NCBI GenBank assembly: GCA_025934375.1 | Contig: JAICYD010000058.1 | Coordinates: 1-42,345 of the forward strand | Direction: 5' to 3' | Source: Streptosporangiaceae bacterium | GTDB taxonomy: Bacteria > Actinomycetota > Actinomycetes > Streptosporangiales > Streptosporangiaceae | Length of the DNA: 42,345 nucleotides | In this document: positions 36,679 through 42,345 of the stretch, piece by piece | Layout: the number at the start of each line of letters is the position of its first letter | How positions within the stretch are numbered: position 1 is the first letter of the stretch | Notes under the pieces: generated by a model | The model's database searches: none | What the model was told of the DNA's origin: nothing | Seen by the model: only the letters and a program-made list of their open reading frames with translations | Translations under genes and position numbers: made by a program

Positions 36679-38738
36679 CTAGCGGCGGGCGATCTCCCGG
36701 GCGCCGCGCCGGGTGACGCGGCGGATGTACTCCTCGCGGTCCAGGGGGTTGTCGTCGGCCCGCGGCCGGGTGGGAGCCGGGCCGCGAACCGGCTCGTAGC
36801 GGTCGAACGATGACTCCAGCACGCCCTCGCCCCGGGTGAGCGGGGGGATCTGCTGGCGCAGCTCATGCACCCCCGCGACTGGGATGTCGCCCTCCAGGGT
36901 GACGACATCGCCCCTGGTCGCCGACACCCCGGGGACCGCGTGCAGCCGGGCCAGCACCGGCAGCAGGACGGCGAGGGCGTCGGCCGGGCACTCCACGCGG
37001 AAGTGGTGGACCGGCTCGCAGGTCACCGTGCCCGCCGCCCGCAGCGCCGCCATGACCACCAGCGGGGTGAGCTTGCGGAAGTCCTGCGGGCCGCTGAGCG
37101 GGCCGCGGGTCGCCGGGGGGCCGTCGGGGACGCTGTAGCCGGACCGGACCAGCGACACCGTGGCGTCGGTGACCTGCCAGCCGTGCAGGCCCTGCCGCAG
37201 CGCCGCGGTGACGTGCTCCTCCATGGCGGCGGTGAAGCCTTCCATGTTCTTGTAGATGTACAGCGGAACGCCCTGATGGCCGATCTCGACCTGGAAACTC
37301 AGGCCCGACCCGGCCGGGGCGGGCTGGATGCGGATCCCCAGCGTGGCCAGGAACGGGTTGCCCGGCGCGTGCAGGACCTCCTCGGCGGTGCCCGTGCGGA
37401 CGGGCCGTTCCACGCAGATCGGGGTCGTCTCCCGGAAGCCCGCCCGCACCCCGTACTCGCTGGCCAGCGTCGCCTCGATCACCTGCTTTTGCACCTCGCC
37501 GTACAGCGAGAGGTAGATCTCCTGGCGGACGTCGTCCTGGCGGACGTTGATGAGCGGGTCCTGCTCAGCCAGCTGCGCCAAGGCGGCGTGCAGCCGCGCC
37601 TTGCCGCCGGGGTGCCGGGCCACGACGGCCGTCTCCAGCGTCGGCGGCGCGAAGAAGCGCTGCCCCGGCCCGCCGCCGGCCGTCCCGAGCACGTCGCCGA
37701 CCTGGACCTCGGCCAGCCCCCAGAGCCGGGCGATCTGGCCCGCGGTCACCGCCGGGCGCCGCACGGCGGTCCCGTTGGCGAACACGCTGATCGCCGTCAC
37801 CTTGCCCGCCTTCCCGGGCCCGAACGCCACGCGGTCGCGGACGGCGACAGTGCCCCGGAACAGGCGGGCGTACGCGATCTTCTCCCCGGCGGCCCCGCGC
37901 TCGACCTTGAAGACGCGGCCCTCCACCGGCCCGGTGATATCCGGCCCGGCCGCCGGCACCAGGTCGGCCAGCCCGCGCATCAGCGCCTCGACGCCCGCGC
38001 CGGTCGTGGCCGACCCGAAGTACACCGGGTGCACCCGGGCGTCCTTGACCTGCCCGGCCAGCCTCCCGCGCAGCCAGCGGTACGGCAGGCGGCTCCCGGC
38101 GCCCGTGCCGTCAGTGCCGTCAGTGCCGTCCGCGCGGTCGAGGTAGGCGGCCAGGACCGCGTCGTCGTGATCGGCGAGGGCCTCGGCGAGCCGTGCGCGG
38201 TGCACTGGATCGGCGCTGCGGTACGCCGGAACGCGGCGGCGGGAGTGCCCGGCCCGCGTACCTCGCCCATGGGGATGATCCGGGACGTCAGCCGCCCGGC
38301 GATGTCGTCCAGCAGGCGCTCGTAGCCGGCGCCGCGGCGATCGATCTTGTTGACGAAGACCAGCGCGGGGACGCGCAGCCGCTGCAGGGCGCGCCACAGG
38401 ACGCGCGTTTGCGGCTGGACGCCCTCGACCGCCGAGACCACCAGGACGACGCCGTCGAGCACGCTGAGCGCCCGTTCTACCTCGGCGATGAAGTCCGGGT
38501 GGCCCGGCGTGTCGATCAGGTTGACGATGATCCCGCCGACCGCGAACGAGGCGACGGCCGACTTGATCGTGATTCCCCGCTGGCGCTCCAGCGCCAGGGA
38601 GTCGGTCTGCGTGGTGCCCTCATCGACGCTGCCGGGCTGGTCGATGACCCCGGCGCAGTAGAGCACCCGCTCCGTCAGCGTCGTCTTGCCGGCGTCAACA
38701 TGGGCGAGGATTCCCAGGTTCAGCATTCCGCGATGCAC
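36679..38738 (-). pseudogene. Tet(M)/OtrA-like ribosomal-protection GTPase, frameshifted
   Basis: The N-terminal part has all G motifs: G1 AHVDAGKTTLT, G2/G3 QRGITIKSA and DTPGHPDF, and G4 NKID. It reads in one frame to about RIIPMGEVRGPGTPAAAF. The rest continues in a different frame (RARLAEALADHDDAVLAAYLD through domains II-V, ending RRGAREIARR). The frame change lies at about 38200-38250. This translation-factor-like family removes tetracycline from the ribosome; some members are self-protection genes. Unless the frame change is a sequencing error, the product is truncated after the GTPase domain. GTG at 38738 is likely the start (GGAGG 9 nt upstream; ATG at 38747 abuts it). Three 9-bp units (gtgccgtca, 38105-38131) encode GTD repeats. 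Confidence 0.85.
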
Positions 38739-38981
38739 GTGCCACATCCTCCGAACAGGCGAACAGACGCATTTCGATGGACACGGACGCTCCTCGCATC
38801 GCTGGCTCCTTCATTTCCTCGGCGGTAGCTGGCCACCCGCCAGCCTGGCGGCGGGTTACGCCACGCATTGTCGCCTGCCCGCCGCCCGCGCCGCGAGTGA
38901 TTTTCCCGGCGGCGCCACGGATGGCCGGCGGCGCGTTACCCGGTGATCGCGCCGTAGCCGTCGTTTCGGCTGACCTGCCAG

Positions 38982-39209
38982 CCATGCCCGGGCTGCTCGC
39001 CATCGGCACCGGCACCGGCACCGGCCTGACGTTCGTCGGCTGCACGGCGACCGGCATGCGCGGCGTCGAGCCGCGCGAGTCAGGCATCGCCGCCGGGCTG
39101 CTCAACACCAGCGTCCAGTGCGGCGGCGCGCTGGGCCTGGCGGCGCTGACGGCCATCGCCTCCGCGGTCACCCGCAGCCAGCTGTCGTCCGGCCCCGGGG
39201 CGCCACTGG
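38982..39209 (+). pseudogene. C-terminal fragment of an MFS (DHA2) transporter
   Basis: The plus strand reads LLAIGTGTGTGLTFVGCTAT, then GMRGVEPRESGIAAGLLNTS and VQCGGALGLAALTAIASAVT. This is the characteristic late segment of DHA2 transporters (GLGxGLSFVPLT...AGLASGLLNTSRQVGGALGLA). The upstream two-thirds of the gene and the normal end are missing. It overlaps the 3' end of the AraC-type gene on the other strand, so it is a relic whose sequence the AraC frame now traverses. Confidence 0.7.
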
Positions 39210-39994
39210 CCGGCCCGGTAACGGCCCGGCGTGGTGCCGACAACGCTGGTGAAGGCCGCGATGAAGCCGCTGGGGTTCGCCCATCCGCACGCGTGGGCGA
39301 CGCGGGTCGCGTCGTGGCCGTCGGCGAGGAGGACCAGCGCGTGGTAGACGCGCAGTTGCGTGCGCCACTGATAGAAGGTCATGCCGAGCTCGTCGTGGAA
39401 CAGCCGGCTGAGGGTGCGGGCGCTGGCCCCGGTCGCCTGCCCGAGCCGGGCCAGTGAGGTGGTGTCGGCGGGCTGCGCGTACAGGATCCGGGCAACCGCC
39501 CGCAACCGGTCATCGCGCGGTTCGGGCAGCTGCAGCGGCTGCTCGCGGGCCTCATGGAGCTCATCGACCAATACTCGCCGAAGGCGGGCGCGGGCGGCGC
39601 GGTCGTAGTCGCCCGCGGCGGGGCCGTAGTTGCGCGGGCCGGTGAGCGTCAGCAGGATCTCGCGGACCAGGTCCGAGACCATGAACACAGCGGGACGGCC
39701 CGGCGCGAGCCGGGCCAGGGAGGCCGGCAGGAAGAGGATCCGCATGTCGGCGCGGCTGTGCGCGCGGTGGTAGTGCGTGAACCCGGCGGGGGTCCAGGCC
39801 ACCCGGTTGGCGGGAACGATCGACGTGCCCCGTTCGGTGTGCACGGACAGGGCGCCATGGGCCGCGTACACGAGGTGGCCGCGGGGATGAGAATGCGCTT
39901 CGCTGACTCCCCCCGGCGGCCACAGGTGCACCCCGCCCGACGGCCACAGGTATGACGTCCGGCCGGTCCGGGGAAGTTGGCGGCCGATGGGCAT
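39080..39994 (-). CDS. AraC-family transcriptional regulator
   Basis: A 304-residue regulator. The N-terminal cupin-like sensing domain (SEAHSHPRGHLVYAAHGALSVHT, RVAWTPAGFTHYHRAHS) is followed by the two-helix-turn-helix AraC domain (TTSLARLGQATGASARTLSRLFHDELGMTFYQWRTQLRVYHAL, ATRVAHACGWANPSGFIAAFTSVVGTTPGRYRAGQW). The normal end is near 39200; the last 40 residues are antisense to the MFS relic and are non-conserved. ATG at 39994 is preferred; a longer frame begins at 40063. It diverges from the dehydrogenase at 40112 and is its likely regulator. Confidence 0.9.
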   Translation of the reverse strand: MPIGRQLPRTGRTSYLWPSGGVHLWPPGGVSEAHSHPRGHLVYAAHGALSVHTERGTSIVPANRVAWTPAGFTHYHRAHSRADMRILFLPASLARLAPGRPAVFMVSDLVREILLTLTGPRNYGPAAGDYDRAARARLRRVLVDELHEAREQPLQLPEPRDDRLRAVARILYAQPADTTSLARLGQATGASARTLSRLFHDELGMTFYQWRTQLRVYHALVLLADGHDATRVAHACGWANPSGFIAAFTSVVGTTPGRYRAGQWRPGAGRQLAAGDRGGDGRQRRQAQRAAALDAGVEQPGGDA

Positions 39995-40014
39995 AACATG
40001 GCATCCTACCGGTG

Positions 40015-40036
40015 GCCAGCCGCGCCGCCGGCTGGC
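40015..40036. promoter_or_regulatory. Perfect dyad between the AraC and dehydrogenase genes
   Basis: GCCAGCCG (40015-40022) and CGGCTGGC (40029-40036) form perfect 8-bp arms with a 6-bp spacer in the divergent control region. It is a candidate operator, although AraC proteins more often use direct repeats. Confidence 0.4.
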
Positions 40037-40111
40037 GACAGTGGAGGCATGCGCGATCCTCACTCAGGTCAGCTGAATGCGACCCAGCCTGCGACCCAGC
40101 CGAACACGACA

Positions 40112-41089
40112 ATGCGAGCGGCCGTCTGCGTCCGGCCGGGCGGCCCGGAGGTGCTCGAGGTCCGTGAGCTGCCAGTGCCAGCGGTCCGGGAGGGCTGGAG
40201 CCTGGTCCGGGTGAAGGCCGCGGGCCTGAACCGGTCGGAGCTGAGGACCCGCCAGGGGCATTCCCCGGACGTGAGGTTCCCGCGCGTGCTCGGGATCGAA
40301 TGCGTGGGAATCGTGGCCGGCTCCACCGACCCCGGGTTGCCGGGGGGGACCACCGTCGCGGCGGTGATGGGCGAGATGGGCCGGGCGTTCGACGGCGGCT
40401 ACGCGGAGTACGCGCTGCTGCCGAACGCGCTGCTGATGCCGCTCACTACCACATTGCCCTGGGAGGTCCTGGCCGCGCTGCCGGAGACGTACCTGACGGC
40501 GCAGGGCTCACTGGACGCGCTCGGGCTCGCGCCGGGCGTCCCCGGGCGGTTGCTGATCCGGGGCGGGACCTCGTCGGTGGGGATGGCGGCCGCGTCGATC
40601 GCGTCCGGCTATGGCGTCACCACCGCGGCCACGACCCGGCGGGAAGCCAAGATCGAGGCGCTGACCGCGGTGGGCGCCGACCACGCGCTCGTCGACGACG
40701 GCCGCTCGCTCGCGGCCCGCGTGCACGCGATCTGGCCTGAGGGCCCGGACTATGTCCTGGACCTTGTCGGGGCGAGCACGGCGGCGGAATCGCTGCGCCT
40801 GGCCCGCCGGGGCGGGACGGTGTGCGTGGCGGGCTCACTCAGCGGGTGGGTGATCCCGGGCTTCGAGCCGATCGCGATGATCCCGTCCGGGACCAAGCTC
40901 ACGGCCTTCCACAGCGATGACATCAAGGGCAGCGCGGGGACGGCCGGGTTGCGGCGGGTCATCCGCCAGGTCGAGGCCGGCGTCTACCGGCCCAACGTAG
41001 ACCGTGTCCTTGGCCTGGACGACATCGCCGCGGCCCACCGGTACATGGAGGGCGACGCGGCCGCCGGGAAGCTCGTCGTGGTGCCCTAG
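40112..41089 (+). CDS. Zinc-type alcohol dehydrogenase-like / quinone oxidoreductase (MDR family)
   Basis: A 325-residue NAD(P)H-dependent reductase starting MRAAVCVRPGGPEVLEVRELPVP, the usual beginning of this group. Other blocks are KAAGLNRSELRTRQG, FPRVLGIECVGIV, LLIRGGTSSVGMAAASIA (nucleotide loop) and VLDLVGASTAAESLRL. The substrate is unknown. ATG at 40112 gives the typical length; ATG at 40049 would add 21 residues containing a TQPATQP duplication, but its GGAGG is only one base away. It diverges from the AraC-type gene and stands next to a hydrolase remnant. Confidence 0.9.
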   Translation: MRAAVCVRPGGPEVLEVRELPVPAVREGWSLVRVKAAGLNRSELRTRQGHSPDVRFPRVLGIECVGIVAGSTDPGLPGGTTVAAVMGEMGRAFDGGYAEYALLPNALLMPLTTTLPWEVLAALPETYLTAQGSLDALGLAPGVPGRLLIRGGTSSVGMAAASIASGYGVTTAATTRREAKIEALTAVGADHALVDDGRSLAARVHAIWPEGPDYVLDLVGASTAAESLRLARRGGTVCVAGSLSGWVIPGFEPIAMIPSGTKLTAFHSDDIKGSAGTAGLRRVIRQVEAGVYRPNVDRVLGLDDIAAAHRYMEGDAAAGKLVVVP

Positions 41090-41412
41090 CGGTTCGACTT
41101 CCTGGCCACGCTGCCGCCGTTCCCCGTCGGCGCGCGGCAGGACGCGGCGTGGGAGCGAACCTGGGCGCGGTTCGACGCGCTGTGCGCCCGGCGCAACGGC
41201 AGCCTGCTCGGGCACGTCACCAGCGCCGACACGGCCCGGGACATGAACCTGCTCCGCCAGGCGGTGGGCGCCCCGGCGCTGAACTACCTCGGCGTGTCGG
41301 ACGGCAGCGCACGGGGGGGCCACGTACGCCAACCTGTTCCCGGCCACCACCGATGCTCCGCGACGCCGACGCGATGGCCGCCGCGCTGGAAAACCAGCCT
41401 GGCGACTACTGA
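41090..41412 (+). pseudogene. Alpha/beta-hydrolase (tripeptidyl-aminopeptidase-like) fragment, frameshifted
   Basis: Directly after the dehydrogenase stop the same strand reads FDALCARRNGSLLGHVTSAD, TARDMNLLRQAVGAPALNYLGVSDGS and, in another frame, ATYANLFP. This is the middle of the secreted SlpD/TAP-like hydrolase family, including the nucleophile elbow (GVSDG). The frame changes at a run of seven G at 41313-41319. The signal peptide, N-terminal part and the catalytic Asp/His end are missing. It is a decayed internal fragment. Confidence 0.75.
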
Positions 41413-41487
41413 CCAATTCGTCGCGGCAGCGCGCCCGGGGCCAATGGCCTCCCGCGCTGGCGCATGCCTCTCGTGTCCTCTGCTGCC

Positions 41488-42021
41488 TTACTTCAGCAGC
41501 TTCTGGACGTCGCGGAACCGAGGATGGCGCGAGTCGCCGAGCCACTCGAAGAGCACCATCTCCGACGTCACGACCTGCGCGCCGTGCTGGCGGGCGCGAT
41601 CCAGGGCGGCGCGCTTGTCCTCGGCGAAGCGGGACCCCAGCGCGTCGGTGACCAGGAACACCTCGCGTCCGGCGGCCAGCAGGTCAGCCGCCGTCTGCTG
41701 CACGCACACGTGCGCCTCGCACCCGGCGATCACGACCTTGCGGGCGGCGTCGGGGAGCAGCCCGGGAAAGCCCGGGTCCCGCACGGCCGAGAAGCCCCGC
41801 TTGGCGAGCGTCGCCGAGGGGTAACCGGCCAGTTCCGGCACCGTCGGCCCGAGGCCCGCCGGGTACTGCTCGGTCGCGCGGATCGGCACGTCCAGCAGGC
41901 GGGCCGCCTCGGCGAGGCGGGCCGCCCGCGCGACGACGGCATCGCCGTCCGTCAGGGCGGGCACCAGCTTCGCCTGCAGGTCGATCAGCAGCAGCACGGA
42001 CTCAGCAGCGGTAACCAGCAC
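41488..42021 (-). CDS. Isochorismatase-family cysteine hydrolase
   Basis: A 177-residue alpha/beta hydrolase of the isochorismatase-like superfamily (YcaC type). The catalytic triad residues are visible: Asp14 (LLIDLQ), Lys74 (LAKRGFSA) and Cys106 (EAHVCVQQT), with the preceding cis-peptide region VVIAGCEAHVC. The substrate of such proteins is often an amide, such as nicotinamide, but cannot be told here. The ATG at 42021 gives the full family length. It diverges from the secreted-protein gene at 42248. Confidence 0.92.
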   Translation of the reverse strand: MLVTAAESVLLLIDLQAKLVPALTDGDAVVARAARLAEAARLLDVPIRATEQYPAGLGPTVPELAGYPSATLAKRGFSAVRDPGFPGLLPDAARKVVIAGCEAHVCVQQTAADLLAAGREVFLVTDALGSRFAEDKRAALDRARQHGAQVVTSEMVLFEWLGDSRHPRFRDVQKLLK

Positions 42022-42201
42022 GCCATCGAGGCTAGTGCACCGGCCCCCGAGGGGGAGGCGGCCATGGCCGCCGGCGGAAGGCAGATCGATGGAGCGGCGA
42101 CGGAGAAAGGCAGCAGAATTCGTCCAGGTGCGATGCAGAAGATGTTAAGCGCTGGTAAAGATGATTAATTTTTGGGGTTTTCCGCAATTCGTCACGGCTG
42201 T

Positions 42202-42218
42202 ATGTTCACGTCGAACAT
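42202..42218. promoter_or_regulatory. ATGTTC-N5-GAACAT palindrome upstream of the last gene
   Basis: Perfect 6-bp arms flank ACGTC. The dyad lies 29 bp before the TTG start at 42248, just downstream of a local AT-rich stretch (42155-42180). It could be an operator. The arms are in the reverse order of the actinobacterial LexA box (GAAC-N4-GTTC), so LexA is not claimed. Confidence 0.35.
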
Positions 42219-42247
42219 TCTCCCCCGACGGGCGAAAGGACGACAGA

Positions 42248-42345
42248 TTGAAGCGATCCGTATTGGCGACTCTTAGCCTGCTGAGCCTCCCCCTGCTGGC
42301 GGCCACCGCGCTTCCCGCGAGCGCCGCCAGCCATGCCGGTTCGAC
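42248..42345 (+). CDS. Secreted protein, N-terminal signal peptide only, partial
   Basis: A frame beginning with TTG at 42248 follows GAAAGGA with 7-nt spacing and runs to the window edge (32 codons). It encodes KRSVLATLSLLSLPLLAATA and then LPASAASHAGS, a textbook signal peptide with a probable cleavage site after ASA. The mature protein lies outside the window, so no function can be given. Confidence 0.7.
   Translation, partial: MKRSVLATLSLLSLPLLAATALPASAASHAGS

Noticed and set aside
42202..42218. LexA (SOS) box
   Set aside because: The dyad is TGTTC-N5-GAACA, the reverse arrangement and spacing of the actinobacterial GAAC-N4-GTTC box.

Overview
The window is chromosomal DNA of a high-GC, Gram-positive actinobacterium, probably filamentous. 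The evidence is strong GC3 codon bias, many GTG/TTG starts, candidate leaderless promoters, a classical menD/menC/menE menaquinone set, ECF sigma factors with SnoaL-like tails, a Ser/Thr kinase with an extracellular sensor domain, and the XRE(DUF5753) / small ATPase / DUF397 gene groups typical of Streptomyces-like and Streptosporangiales-like lineages. I cannot name the genus. No tRNA, rRNA, CRISPR array, complete insertion sequence or phage was seen.

Layout. 0-0.4 kb: the 5' end of a gene that looks like the principal sigma factor (rpoD/hrdB), running leftward off the window. 0.5-4.7 kb: menE, diverging from a translationally coupled menC-menD pair. 4.9-9.8 kb: a methyltransferase, a MarR regulator and icmF (fused isobutyryl-CoA mutase). 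9.9-13.3 kb: an ECF41-like sigma factor diverging from its probable partner epimerase, then a secreted SGNH hydrolase. 13.3-15.5 kb: a BtuF-like protein convergent with a cytochrome P450, and an ABC-permease tail fragment. 15.5-24.3 kb: an XRE regulator, two copies of a small-ATPase module (16.5 and 23.3 kb) sharing a promoter-proximal element and an intergenic hairpin, with an MFS exporter, a GH78 rhamnosidase and a dehydrogenase between them. 24.6-27.5 kb: a lipoprotein cyclophilin, a SigG-like ECF sigma factor and an SDR. 27.9-30 kb: a lysE/lysG-like pair and a DUF952 gene. 30-36.4 kb: a membrane Ser/Thr kinase, a lipoprotein, a ZIP metal transporter behind a DtxR/IdeR-type box, a TPR protein, an unknown protein and a DUF3293 protein. 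36.4-41.4 kb: a zone of decay (frameshifted Tet(M)/OtrA-like gene, MFS tail fragment, frameshifted alpha/beta-hydrolase fragment) around an AraC regulator and a zinc-type dehydrogenase. 41.5 kb to the end: an isochorismatase-family hydrolase and the start of a secreted protein.

The most unusual property is the number of short tandem repeats with unit lengths divisible by three (9, 15 or 18 bp) inserted in frame at poorly conserved sites of unrelated genes: the rpoD-like gene, menD, the methyltransferase, icmF, the unknown gene at 34.8 kb, the DUF3293 gene and the tetM-like gene. Intergenic repeats use other unit lengths (7, 13, 17, about 32 and about 66 bp). Two of the tracts, one inside icmF and one intergenic, are preceded by the same 16-bp sequence. 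This looks like a genome-wide minisatellite process that coding frames have tolerated. The second notable feature is the duplicated small-ATPase locus, which keeps a gapless 55-bp upstream element and a hairpin spanning the stop codon, although one ATPase copy has lost its N-box asparagine.
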